Shown here piece after piece: positions 10,616 through 18,214 of a stretch of DNA of 64,000 bases. The notes under the pieces were generated by a model. It was not told the origin of the DNA and did no database searches. It worked only from the letters and a program-made list of their open reading frames with translations. Position 1 is the first letter of the stretch. Each line of letters begins with the position of its first letter. Where the stretch lies: positions 124,001 through 188,000 of the forward strand of contig CCNB01000006.1 in assembly GCA_000824785.1 (NCBI GenBank), written 5' to 3'. The DNA comes from Mesorhizobium plurifarium. Its GTDB lineage: Bacteria > Pseudomonadota > Alphaproteobacteria > Rhizobiales > Rhizobiaceae. The position numbers and the translations under genes are program-made.

Positions 10616-10738
10616 ATGTCCCAGTTGAGCGGTATCGTGAGTTTGTTCCTGATCGCGGCGGCATTCCTGACGTCATGCGACGATCAGAAGCCCCAGCAGA
10701 GTTCGGTAGAGCTATCGACTCTTGGCGCGGCGGAATAG
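10616..10738 (+). CDS. Very small putative lipoprotein (40 aa)
   Basis: A 40-residue reading frame starts at an ATG with a strong AGGAGGAG ribosome-binding site 8 bases upstream. The product has a hydrophobic signal peptide (GIVSLFLIAAAFL) that ends in the lipobox LTSC. Cys20 would be lipidated, leaving a mature part of only about 21 residues (CDDQKPQQSS...). A terminator follows directly. No family is recognised. The good ribosome-binding site, lipobox and own terminator together support a real gene. Confidence 0.6.
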   Translation: MSQLSGIVSLFLIAAAFLTSCDDQKPQQSSVELSTLGAAE

Positions 10739-10745
10739 TTTAGAC

Positions 10746-10780
10746 GCAAAGGCCCTCGGCTTCATTGCCGGGGGCCTTCC
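10746..10780 (+). terminator. Hairpin terminator after the small lipoprotein gene
   Basis: AAGGCCCTCGGC and GCCGGGGGCCTT form a 12-base-pair stem around TTCATT, with one wobble or mismatch. It starts about 10 bases after the stop codon. The downstream T-run is weak. Confidence 0.6.
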
Positions 10781-10803
10781 GATTCAGCACATAGATCAAG
10801 CGA

Positions 10804-11169
10804 TCAATGCCAATAGGGCTTCACATGGTAGTACTGGAATGAAGCGTCACGGGCGGCTTCGCCGTCGGCGCCGGTCAGTTCCTCGATCGAGTATGCGGGC
10901 GCGGCCTGAAGCTGTTCCTTGGTGAATGGAACAACGTAACCGCCTTTGTCCTCGTCATAGTCGAGCGTCGCCCACGGGATGGCGTGGTACTTTTCGCCCA
11001 TGCCGAGGAAACCGCCGAAACCGATCACGGCGAACATGATGCCGTTCGACATCTTGTCGAGCATCACATCCTCGATGCTGCCGATGCTCTTGCCTTCGGT
11101 GTTGTAGACAGACGTGCCGATGACGCGCGAGGCGGCAATGGCTTCAGTGTGCCCGGACGGGGTGGTCAT
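10804..11169 (-). CDS. PRC-barrel domain protein
   Basis: A 121-residue cytoplasmic protein with one PRC-barrel domain. The pattern ASRVIGTSVYNTEGKSIGSI followed by GFGGFLGMGEKYHAIPW is typical of the small rhizobial PRC-barrel proteins. PRC barrels occur in photosynthetic reaction centre H subunits and RimM, and as stand-alone proteins that are often induced by general stress. The ATG is preceded by GAGAGGAG. A weak general-stress-like promoter is noted upstream. Molecular role unknown. Confidence 0.88.
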   Translation of the reverse strand: MTTPSGHTEAIAASRVIGTSVYNTEGKSIGSIEDVMLDKMSNGIMFAVIGFGGFLGMGEKYHAIPWATLDYDEDKGGYVVPFTKEQLQAAPAYSIEELTGADGEAARDASFQYYHVKPYWH

Positions 11170-11204
11170 GGTGGTGCTCCTCTCGGTTGGATGCCTGCAC
11201 TGAC

Positions 11205-11229
11205 AATGAGAGGAGTGGGCGAAGGTTCC
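11205..11229 (-). promoter_or_regulatory. Possible EcfG-type (general stress) promoter for the PRC-barrel gene
   Basis: On the minus strand GGAAC is followed after 16 bases by CATTG. The alphaproteobacterial EcfG consensus is GGAAC, 16-17 bases, then CGTT. The -35 element is exact, but the -10 has one mismatch. It ends about 36 bases before the start codon. PRC-barrel proteins are common EcfG targets, which makes the match plausible but not proven. Confidence 0.3.
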
Positions 11230-11305
11230 CGATGATTTGCTAGGCTATCGGTGAGATAGCGTTGGCTCATCGCATGCCGGCACTGGATCGAATCCGTTGC
11301 CGCAA

Positions 11306-12166
11306 TCAGTGACCCTTGGCGATGCGGTCGAAGGCCATGAGCTTTTCCAGCAGCGCCGGCATGTTCTTGAGGGGCACCATGTTCGGACCGTCGGAGGATG
11401 TCGAGTTGTCTGGGTCCTGATGGGTTTCGATGAAGACGCCGGCGACGCCGACGGCAACGGCCGCGCGCGCGAGCGTTTCGACGAAGCGCCGTTCGCCGCC
11501 CGACGAACCTCCCTGCCCGCCCGGCTGCTGCACGGAATGGGTCGCGTCGAAAATCACCGGGGCACCGATCTCGGCCATGACCGGCAGCGCGCGCATGTCC
11601 GACACCAGCGTATTGTAGCCGAAGGAGACGCCGCGCTCGGTGGTCAGAACGTTCGGATTGCCGGAGCCGGTGATCTTGGCGACGACGTTCTTCATGTCCC
11701 AGGGCGCGAGGAACTGGCCCTTCTTCACATTGATGACCTTGCCGGTCCTGGCCGCGGCGACCAGCATGTCGGTCTGGCGCGACAGGAAAGCCGGGATCTG
11801 CAGGATATCGACATGGGGTGCCACAACAGAGCATTGCTCCTCGGTGTGGACGTCGGTCAGCACCGGGAGCCCAAACTCCTTGCGCAGATCGTCGAAGATC
11901 GGCATCGCCGCGTCGAGCCCCGCGCCGCGCGTCGCCGACAGCGAGGTGCGGTTGGCCTTGTCGTAGCTGGTCTTGTAGACGAGGCCGATGCCCAGACGCT
12001 CCGTCAGTTCCTTCAGGGCGCCGGCCATGTCGAAAGCGTGCTGACGCGATTCAAGCTGGCACGGGCCGGCGATCAGCGACAGCGGCGCATTGTTGGCGAA
12101 GACGACCTTGCCGACGGTTACCGATGTATTGGGCGCCATCGAATTGGACGCTTGCGGCTTGCTCAT
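11306..12166 (-). CDS. kdsA: 3-deoxy-8-phosphooctulonate (KDO-8-P) synthase
   Basis: KdsA condenses arabinose 5-phosphate and phosphoenolpyruvate to KDO 8-phosphate, the committed step for the KDO of lipopolysaccharide. The 286-residue protein carries LIAGPCQLESRQHAFDMA, YKTSYDKANRTS, LTDVHTEEQC and the FDATHSVQQPG motif. Its start overlaps the end of the upstream VOC gene by 4 bases, so the two are translationally coupled. Substrate phosphoenolpyruvate comes from enolase encoded nearby, although the genes are in separate units. Confidence 0.97.
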   Translation of the reverse strand: MSKPQASNSMAPNTSVTVGKVVFANNAPLSLIAGPCQLESRQHAFDMAGALKELTERLGIGLVYKTSYDKANRTSLSATRGAGLDAAMPIFDDLRKEFGLPVLTDVHTEEQCSVVAPHVDILQIPAFLSRQTDMLVAAARTGKVINVKKGQFLAPWDMKNVVAKITGSGNPNVLTTERGVSFGYNTLVSDMRALPVMAEIGAPVIFDATHSVQQPGGQGGSSGGERRFVETLARAAVAVGVAGVFIETHQDPDNSTSSDGPNMVPLKNMPALLEKLMAFDRIAKGH

Positions 12167-13047
12167 GGGATCTCCCGGAAGATGAAGGCGGCGCCCTGCC
12201 CGGGCGCCGGCGGAACGACGATATCATCGCCGCTCATGTTGTGATCGACAGCGCCGGCCGCAAGCGCCTGCGCGACTGAAGCTTTGTCGCGGACCGAGAA
12301 GACAATCGCCTCAAACCGCAAATGCGACGACGGCTTGGCCGCCAGGCCGAAGCGCTGCAGGTAGGTCCCGGGCGTGACGACGCTCAGGATTGCGTTCGGC
12401 AGCCGCACCGCGTCGGCCGCCTCAAGGTCGCCAGCACTCGCGTCCGCGGCAATAGAGATCAATCCGATCTGCGCGGACGGCGCATCGCTGACCGCGATCA
12501 CTTCGACGATGCCGGTCACGCCATTGGCATGCACCTGGAGCGCCGTGCGATCGATCTTCGACGCGTTGACGCGCTCGCAGGCGAAGAGGAACGCGTCCGA
12601 CGCCCCGTTGTCGGCCGCGAAGGCCAGCTTGAAGGACGCGGTATCGCTCTTTCCGTTCGCATCGGTGAAGGCGCGTGAGAAACCCAACATGTCACCGGCC
12701 GACAGGCCGGCTTCGGCGAAGCGCCTATGGTCGGCATCGGCATTGCCGGTTCCGAGCACGACGGCGGAAAAGCCCTCCTCGCCCAGCCGTTCGCGATAGA
12801 CACGGTCGCGCGCGACGAAGACATTGCCGGCCGCGATCGCTTGCCCTGCCACTTGTTCATTTCCCATCGCCAGCGGCTCGAGATAGGTGCCGTCGGCGAA
12901 AAAGACGCAAGCGTTCTCCGTGCCGAACGGGTGGATGCCCGTGGGCGCGACGACGAAGCCGAGCGAGGCCAGACGCGACCGCACGGCATCGAGGCTCCGT
13001 GTCGGCAGCACGAGGTGATCGAGTGGATGAGCGGCGGTTTTGATCAT
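12163..13047 (-). CDS. VOC/glyoxalase-like domain protein
   Basis: A 294-residue protein of the Glyoxalase_3-type (VOC) family. The N-terminal LDHLVLPTRSLDAVRSRLASLGF is the usual first beta-alpha unit, and the second half repeats the fold (SSHLRFEAIVFSVRDKASVA). No reaction can be assigned from the sequence. The stop overlaps the start of kdsA by 4 bases, so the two genes are very likely one transcript. Nothing else suggests a role in KDO synthesis. Confidence 0.82.
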   Translation of the reverse strand: MIKTAAHPLDHLVLPTRSLDAVRSRLASLGFVVAPTGIHPFGTENACVFFADGTYLEPLAMGNEQVAGQAIAAGNVFVARDRVYRERLGEEGFSAVVLGTGNADADHRRFAEAGLSAGDMLGFSRAFTDANGKSDTASFKLAFAADNGASDAFLFACERVNASKIDRTALQVHANGVTGIVEVIAVSDAPSAQIGLISIAADASAGDLEAADAVRLPNAILSVVTPGTYLQRFGLAAKPSSHLRFEAIVFSVRDKASVAQALAAGAVDHNMSGDDIVVPPAPGQGAAFIFREIP

Positions 13048-13117
13048 GCCGGCGGGGTGTGCCCCATTCCGGTCCGCGGTTCAAGAGCGGCGGACCGCCG
13101 GAGCGCGCTCTGCCGGT

Positions 13118-13408
13118 TCAGGCCGCGGCCACGACATCGGCCGAATAGCGCAGCTCGCGCAGCGGCTTCACCTTGCTGGTCGTGTCGGCATAAATCGGAT
13201 GCGCCTTGTAGGCGGCAAGGGCCGCCTCGTCCTCGAACTCGGCATAGACGACCACATCGATCGCGTTGGAGAACAGATCGACCTTGGTGTTGAGCGCTAC
13301 CTCGAAATGCTTGGAGTGCGGAATCTTGCCGAGCGCCAGCAGGCCCGAGCGCACAGGCTCGACATCTTCCTTGCGCCGCACGCTGAAGAAAACGATGTGC
13401 CGGATCAA
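13118..13408 (-). CDS. Dabb (stress-responsive A/B barrel) domain protein
   Basis: A 96-residue ferredoxin-like A/B-barrel protein of the Dabb family. The pattern IRHIVFFSV...VYAEFEDEAALAAYKAHPIY is typical. The start chosen is a TTG with a perfect AGGGAGG ribosome-binding site 5 bases upstream. An in-frame start 20 codons earlier would add a sequence unlike the family. Dabb proteins are small dimers with varied or unknown functions. It is a monocistronic minus-strand gene here. Confidence 0.82.
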   Translation of the reverse strand: MIRHIVFFSVRRKEDVEPVRSGLLALGKIPHSKHFEVALNTKVDLFSNAIDVVVYAEFEDEAALAAYKAHPIYADTTSKVKPLRELRYSADVVAAA

Positions 13409-13509
13409 GCCAGCCTCCCTGGTCTTCGATTCAGCGGTGTTTCTGTGGGAGCAACGCCTGGGCGTCAACCGGCAACGATGTCGCGCCCGCGAGGCGAAGC
13501 CGCGAGACC

Positions 13510-13638
13510 TTACCCGGTGACGTAGCGCACGATGCGCGACGCCTCCTTCACGGCCACATCGAGGTAATGGCCATGATTGTAGACGCCATCCCAGATCAGG
13601 AAGAAGGCGATGGCGACGATGACGATCACATAACGCAT
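13510..13638 (-). CDS. Very small membrane protein (42 aa)
   Basis: The frame encodes a basic residue, a hydrophobic helix (residues 3-18, VIVIVAIAFFLIWDGVY) and an amphipathic tail rich in Val, Lys and Arg. This looks like a single-span small membrane protein. A longer in-frame start exists, but its extra 69 residues are low-complexity and unlike a protein. No good ribosome-binding site precedes the ATG, so a TTG three codons earlier is possible. The family is not recognised. Confidence 0.5.
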   Translation of the reverse strand: MRYVIVIVAIAFFLIWDGVYNHGHYLDVAVKEASRIVRYVTG

Positions 13639-13876
13639 GGCCAAAGCTACCGCATGTGAATGGCCGGAGCCAGAGCGGGAGCGGTGGCGATCATTCCGGT
13701 TCACTGCTTTTTGGTTGCGGCTGCTTCCGTCAGCGGCGCAGGGTTTGGTCGTACGTGCGGCCTCGCCGACATGGCATGGCGTCAAAGGGTAATCGATATT
13801 TGGCGAAGCCTGACTCGCCTGCTGCGCTGGAGGCCTTCCGATCACGACAAGGTGACGTGTCGATGAAGGCGAGGAA

Positions 13877-15142
13877 TCAGCTTTTGTCGTCGTCGCCCTG
13901 GGTGATCAGGCGCGCGCTGCGCTGACCGGTAAGATATATCCATAGCCAGCTAAGCGAGACCGCCAGGCGGTTGCGGAAATCGATCAGGAAATAGATGTGG
14001 GCCATGCCCCAGAGCCACCAGGCGAGCCAGCCGGTGAGCTTGATCCAGCCGAAGTCGATGGCTGCGGCGCGCTTGCCGATCGTCGCGAGGTCGCCGGCAT
14101 GCCGGTACTGGAAAGGCCGTGTCGCCGTGTCGCCGGCAAGGCGCGCCTTGATCGTCGCGGCGACATGCTTGCCCTCCTGCTTGGCCGAGGGCGCCACGCC
14201 CGGCACCGGTTTTCCATCCGGCCGCAGCACATGCGCGGTGTCGCCGATGACGAAAATGTCGGGATTGCCCGGCACGGTGAGATCGGGTTCGACGATCACC
14301 CTGCCCGCCCTGTCGGCCGCGGCTCCCAGCCATTCGGCCGCCGGCGAAGCGGCAACGCCGGCCGCCCAAATGATCGTCCTTGCCGGCAGGCGCTTGTCGC
14401 CGAAGACAACGCCTTCGGCATCGAGTTGTGTCACGGGGCGTCCGAGCTCGACGGTGACGCCCAGCCTTTCCAGCGCCTTGCGGGCATAGTCGGAAAGCTG
14501 CGGCGCGAAATTGGCCAGGATCCGGTCGCCGGCCTCGATCAGCACGACGCGCGCCTGGCGTGTGTCGATGTTGCGGAATTCGCCGCGCAACGTGTCATGC
14601 GCGAGCTCGACAATGGTGCCGGCGAGCTCGACGCCGGTCGGGCCGCCGCCAATGATGACCAGCGTCAGCAGCGCCTGGCGCTTCGCCGGGTCCGCTTCGC
14701 GCTCCGCCTGCTCGAAAGCGAGCAGGATGCGACGCCGGATCGCGGTGGCATCCTCGAGCGTCTTCAGTCCCGGCGCGAACGGTTCCCATTCGTCGTGGCC
14801 GAAATAGGCGTGGCGCGCGCCGGTGGCGAGCACGAGCGTGTCGTAGGGAACCGAGCTGCCGTCTTCGAGCAGCACGCGCTTGCCGGCGCGATCAACCCCG
14901 GTGACGGCACCGAGAAGCGTCGTCACGTCCTTGCGCCTGCGTAAGAGATGACGGATCGGCCACGCGACCTCGGAAGTCGCCAGCGACGTCGTCGCCACCT
15001 GGTAAAGCAGCGGCTGGAACAGGTGGTGATTGCGCTTGTCGATCATGGTGATGCGCACCGGTGCGCCATGCAACGCGCGGGTGAGTTCGAGCCCGCCGAA
15101 CCCGGCGCCAACGACCACGACATGATGCTCGGCTTCGCTCAT
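13877..15142 (-). CDS. ndh: Type II NADH:quinone dehydrogenase (NDH-2)
   Basis: This single-subunit FAD enzyme passes electrons from NADH to quinone without pumping protons. In the 421-residue protein the FAD motif is VVVVGAGFGGLELTRAL. The second dinucleotide fold is VIIGGGPTGVELAGTI, and VIGDTAHV is the C-terminal FAD contact. The C-terminal 55 residues are Trp-rich (LTGWLAWWLWGMAHIYFLI) and would anchor it to the membrane. It gives a respiratory route that bypasses complex I. It is alone in its transcription unit. Confidence 0.93.
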   Translation of the reverse strand: MSEAEHHVVVVGAGFGGLELTRALHGAPVRITMIDKRNHHLFQPLLYQVATTSLATSEVAWPIRHLLRRRKDVTTLLGAVTGVDRAGKRVLLEDGSSVPYDTLVLATGARHAYFGHDEWEPFAPGLKTLEDATAIRRRILLAFEQAEREADPAKRQALLTLVIIGGGPTGVELAGTIVELAHDTLRGEFRNIDTRQARVVLIEAGDRILANFAPQLSDYARKALERLGVTVELGRPVTQLDAEGVVFGDKRLPARTIIWAAGVAASPAAEWLGAAADRAGRVIVEPDLTVPGNPDIFVIGDTAHVLRPDGKPVPGVAPSAKQEGKHVAATIKARLAGDTATRPFQYRHAGDLATIGKRAAAIDFGWIKLTGWLAWWLWGMAHIYFLIDFRNRLAVSLSWLWIYLTGQRSARLITQGDDDKS

Positions 15143-15315
15143 TCATCCACCTCGCGACGTAAAACCACCACACAGGGATGTAGGTATTTTTGTGCACTGC
15201 AACAACATCTTGCCGGACAGGAAACATGCCCCAGAGTCGTCGCCTGGCGTCGTGAATGCACATGGAACGCGCCCTGCCACAGGTATAGCGTGAGACCGTA
15301 CGACAGGAACCTATC

Positions 15316-15975
15316 ATGGCTGATAATCGCGACGACGACGGGCCGGCCCAATACGCATCACCGCCCTGCTTCATGCACGAGCTCGACCCGGAATATCGGG
15401 AGCCGCTCTCCGACTGGACGGATGTCAGGCGATGGCGCAAGGCCGAGCGCGAGCGGCTCATCAACGCTCGCCTCGCCGTTTCAGCCGACGCGCGCGCCGC
15501 CATGTCGGCGTGCATCGCGGATGGCATCGACGCGCTGATCGGCGATATAGACGGCCGGATGGTCAGCCTCTACTGGCCGTTTCGCGGCGAGCCGGACCTG
15601 CGCGGCTGGATGGCCTCGATCAACGAGCGCGGCGGCCGCACCGCGCTGCCTGTCGTCGTCGAGAAGGGACAGCCGCTGGTCTTTCGCGCCTACAGACCGG
15701 GCGACCGGCTGGAAAAGGGCGTCTGGAACATTCCGATCCCGGCCGAAGGCGATCCGGTGCTGCCCGACATCGTGATCTCGCCGATCGTCGGCATCGATCC
15801 TGGCAACTACCGGCTGGGCTATGGCGGCGGCTTTTACGACCGTACGCTCGCCGCGATGCCGTTCAGGCCGCTGGTCATCGGCGTCGGCTACGAATTGCAG
15901 CGTATCCCGACCATCTACCCGCAGGCGCACGATATCCCGATGACGACCTTGGTGACGGAAGCCGCAGCGGTCTAA
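15316..15975 (+). CDS. 5-formyltetrahydrofolate cyclo-ligase family protein
   Basis: The family converts 5-formyl-THF to 5,10-methenyl-THF with ATP. The 219-residue protein has the signature GNYRLGYGGGFYDRTLAAM (about 162-180) and the N-terminal RKAERERLINAR element. About 35 residues precede the usual start, including PPCFMHELDPEY, a leader typical of a divergent paralogue found in rhizobia. A second canonical copy may exist elsewhere, so folate activity should be treated as likely, not certain. It converges with the Lrp-family gene, overlapping it by 4 bases. Confidence 0.85.
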   Translation: MADNRDDDGPAQYASPPCFMHELDPEYREPLSDWTDVRRWRKAERERLINARLAVSADARAAMSACIADGIDALIGDIDGRMVSLYWPFRGEPDLRGWMASINERGGRTALPVVVEKGQPLVFRAYRPGDRLEKGVWNIPIPAEGDPVLPDIVISPIVGIDPGNYRLGYGGGFYDRTLAAMPFRPLVIGVGYELQRIPTIYPQAHDIPMTTLVTEAAAV

Positions 15976-16445
15976 GCCATCTCCGGCCGCAGCCCGACCG
16001 CCGTGCGATCGACGATCTCGCGCAGCGCGAAGGACGAGTTGATCTTCGTCACATGCGGCATGGCCGACAGCCATTCCTTGTGGATGCGCTCGTAGTCGAC
16101 GAGGTCCTTGGCCGCGATGCGCAGGATGTAGTCGTATTCGCCGGACATCAAATGGCAGGAGAGCACATTCGGGCAGCGCTTGATCGCCGCCTCGAAATCC
16201 GACAACGTCTTTTCGAATTGCCCCGACAGCGATATGTGCACGATCGCGGTCATCTGGTGGCCGAGCGCGGAATTGGACAGCCGCGCATGGTAGCCGCGGA
16301 TGGTTCCCGACTTCTCCAGATTGTCGAGCCTGCGCGAACAGGCCGATTGGGAAAGGCCGACCTTCTCGGCTAGTGCCGCATTGGGGATCCGGCCATCCTT
16401 CTGCAAAGTCTCCAGAATGGCGATATCAATCCTGTCGAGCCGCAT
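15972..16445 (-). CDS. Lrp/AsnC-family transcriptional regulator
   Basis: A 157-residue regulator with an N-terminal winged helix-turn-helix (LDRIDIAILETLQKDGRIPN, LAEKVGLSQSACSRRL) and a C-terminal RAM/AsnC effector domain (SGEYDYILRIAAKDL). The ATG was preferred to an in-frame TTG 13 codons upstream. It diverges from alanine dehydrogenase, the standard arrangement for an AldR/Lrp activator that senses an amino acid. Regulation of ald by this protein is inferred from that arrangement. Confidence 0.93.
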   Translation of the reverse strand: MRLDRIDIAILETLQKDGRIPNAALAEKVGLSQSACSRRLDNLEKSGTIRGYHARLSNSALGHQMTAIVHISLSGQFEKTLSDFEAAIKRCPNVLSCHLMSGEYDYILRIAAKDLVDYERIHKEWLSAMPHVTKINSSFALREIVDRTAVGLRPEMA

Positions 16446-16658
16446 TTTTCGTGGTTCCTGCGAATTTCTATTCGTTTTGCGCAACGATTATCGAAGGGCG
16501 ACCATTGTCGCAAGTGCATTCGCAAACACATACGGAACGATTCGTGGTTGACTGCGATTATTGCGTGTCGCCTCCAAATCGCGCGGCGTTCCGGAGCTGA
16601 TGGCATGCACCAATGACAGGGAGAGCGCCCTTCGAAGGGCGCACTGAGGAGAAGAAGA
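16446..16658. promoter_or_regulatory. Divergent control region between the Lrp regulator and ald
   Basis: About 210 bases separate the two start codons and are clearly lower in G+C than the genes. Repeated GCGCAA/TTGCG words and AT-rich stretches (for example TTTTGCGCAACGATTATCG) are of the kind Lrp proteins bind. A GAGGAGAAGAAG ribosome-binding region precedes ald. A TTGACT hexamer is visible on the plus strand at about 16547. Exact sites cannot be fixed by eye. Confidence 0.4.
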
Positions 16659-17774
16659 ATGCGTGTCGGCTGCCCCAAGGAAATCAAGAACCATGAATAT
16701 CGCGTCGGTCTGACGCCCGGCTCGGTCCGCGAATATGTCGCGCACGGCCACGAAGTGCTGGTCGAGACCGGCGCCGGCGCCGGCATCGGCGCCGACGACA
16801 ACGCCTATCGCGCCGCCGGCGCCACCATCGCCAAGACGGCAGCGGACGTGTTCGCCAAGTCGGACATGATCGTCAAGGTCAAGGAGCCGCAGCCCAACGA
16901 ATGGGTTCAGCTGCGCGACGGCCAGATCCTCTACACCTATCTCCACCTCGCTCCCGATCCGGAGCAGACCAAGGGTCTTCTTGGCTCGGGCGTCACCGCG
17001 GTTGCTTACGAAACCGTGACCGACGACCGCGGCGGCCTGCCTTTGCTCGCGCCGATGTCGGAAGTCGCCGGCCGCCTGTCGATCCAGGCCGGCGCGACCG
17101 CGCTGCAGAAGGCCAATGGCGGCCGCGGCGTGCTGCTTGGCGGCGTGCCCGGCGTGCTGCCCGGCAAGGTCACGGTGCTCGGCGGCGGCGTCGTCGGCCT
17201 GCATGCGGCCAAGATGGCGGCCGGCCTCGGCGCCGACGTCACCATCATCGACCGCTCGATCCCGCGCTTGCGTCAGCTCGACGACATCTTCGGCGGCCGC
17301 GTGCATACGCGCTATTCGACCGTCGAAGCGCTGGAGGAAGAATGCTTCTCGGCAGACGTCGTCATCGGCGCCGTGCTGATCCCGGGCGCCGCGGCGCCAA
17401 AGCTCGTCACCCGCGAAATGCTCTCCGGCATGAAGAAGGGCTCGGTGCTGGTCGACGTCGCGATCGACCAGGGCGGCTGCTTCGAGACCTCGCATGCCAC
17501 GACGCACGCCGATCCGACCTATGAGGTCGACGGCGTGATCCACTATTGCGTCGCCAACATGCCCGGCGCCGTGCCGGTCACCTCGGCGCATGCGCTCAAC
17601 AACGCGACGCTGCACTATGGCCTGCAGCTCGCCGACAAGGGCCTCAAGGCGCTGGTCGACGACCACCACCTGCGCAACGGCCTCAATGTCCATAAGGGCA
17701 AGATCACCAACCGCGCCGTCGCCGAAGCGCTCGGCTATGAAATGGTCGAGCCTAAGGCGGTCCTTGCGGCCTGA
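16659..17774 (+). CDS. ald: Alanine dehydrogenase
   Basis: Ald interconverts L-alanine and pyruvate plus ammonia with NAD+. The 371-residue protein is full length. It starts [17 protein letters not shown], which contains the substrate-binding Arg, and has the NAD fold [17 protein letters not shown]. It ends as expected ([11 protein letters not shown]). It supplies pyruvate from alanine, or assimilates ammonium, and is probably controlled by the divergent Lrp protein. A terminator follows the gene. Confidence 0.98.
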   Translation: MRVGCPKEIKNHEYRVGLTPGSVREYVAHGHEVLVETGAGAGIGADDNAYRAAGATIAKTAADVFAKSDMIVKVKEPQPNEWVQLRDGQILYTYLHLAPDPEQTKGLLGSGVTAVAYETVTDDRGGLPLLAPMSEVAGRLSIQAGATALQKANGGRGVLLGGVPGVLPGKVTVLGGGVVGLHAAKMAAGLGADVTIIDRSIPRLRQLDDIFGGRVHTRYSTVEALEEECFSADVVIGAVLIPGAAAPKLVTREMLSGMKKGSVLVDVAIDQGGCFETSHATTHADPTYEVDGVIHYCVANMPGAVPVTSAHALNNATLHYGLQLADKGLKALVDDHHLRNGLNVHKGKITNRAVAEALGYEMVEPKAVLAA

Positions 17775-17802
17775 CATCCCGGCCGGAACTTCCTCCTGTC
17801 GC

Positions 17803-17833
17803 GCCCGCCGGATCATTCCGGCGGGCTTTTTCT
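17803..17833 (+). terminator. Rho-independent terminator of ald
   Basis: GCCCGCCGG and CCGGCGGGC pair around ATCATT and are followed by TTTTTCTT. It lies about 30 bases after the ald stop codon. Confidence 0.85.
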
Positions 17834-17864
17834 TGCGCGCAAAACCGGCACCGGATCCGGGCAA

Positions 17865-17892
17865 CAAAAAAGCGGAGCAAAAGCCCCGCTTC
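17865..17892 (-). terminator. Rho-independent terminator on the minus strand, gene unknown
   Basis: On the minus strand AGCGGGG, loop CTTTTG, CTCCGCT and a run of six T form a strong terminator. No annotated minus-strand protein gene ends here; the DUF1203 gene stops some 320 bases upstream. Either the DUF1203 mRNA has a long 3' tail or a short minus-strand transcript ends here. Confidence 0.75.
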
Positions 17893-18027
17893 CTCGACGT
17901 TGCGATCTGTCGCCGGTCCATCCGCGGTCGACACATCATCAACAACTGCTTTCTAGCAAAGGAGTACGACGGGAATACGACAGTCCTGAAAGGCTGGTTC
18001 CCGCCTTCGAGCCATTGTGCGCCCTTG

Positions 18028-18043
18028 TGTGAAACGCTTCACA
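18028..18043. promoter_or_regulatory. 16-bp palindrome resembling a LacI-family operator
   Basis: TGTGAAACGCTTCACA is an inverted repeat with one mismatch pair and a central CG, the layout of LacI/GalR-type operators. It lies just upstream of the structured RNA candidate on the plus strand and in front of a possible minus-strand leader peptide. No LacI-type regulator gene is in the window. Confidence 0.35.
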
Positions 18044-18194
18044 TTCGCCCTGCGCGAAGGCCGCCTAGACACGTGTCGTTACTGGCGGCCTGAGCTGCTT
18101 TCCGGGGTTGGACAAGTCCGGCCCGGACAGCACTCGCCGACAGCTTCTGTCAGACCCTCCAACGGCCCGCCTGACCATCGGCGGGCTTCTTTTT
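18044..18194 (+). ncRNA. Candidate structured small RNA
   Basis: The plus strand has five successive hairpins. They are TTCGC/GCGAA (18044-18058), a perfect seven-pair GGCCGCC/GGCGGCC (18059-18090), CCGGG/CCCGG (18102-18126), GACAG/CTGTC (18139-18151), and a final GCCCGC/GCGGGC stem followed by TTCTTTTT. No protein frame with a ribosome-binding site fits. I do not recognise a known RNA family: the tmRNA tag, RNase P core and SRP core motifs were looked for and not seen. The 5' end is a guess. Confidence 0.45.
18165..18193 (+). terminator. Rho-independent terminator of the candidate small RNA
   Basis: GCCCGC and GCGGGC pair around CTGACCATCG, with a downstream TTCTTTTT. The T-run is on the plus strand only, so the transcript ending here runs left to right and is not the mRNA of the neighbouring minus-strand DUF1203 gene. 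Confidence 0.7.
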
Positions 18195-18214
18195 GGGGCC
18201 ATACGGGTTTGGGC

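Noticed and set aside
15143..15315. 6S RNA upstream of the cyclo-ligase gene
   Set aside because: The genomic position is suggestive, but no long closing stem with a central bubble could be drawn by eye.
17834..18214. tmRNA, RNase P RNA or SRP RNA in the gap after ald
   Set aside because: No ANDN-type tag frame, no RNase P core motifs and no SRP GNAR-loop helix could be found. The stretch is kept only as an unclassified RNA candidate.
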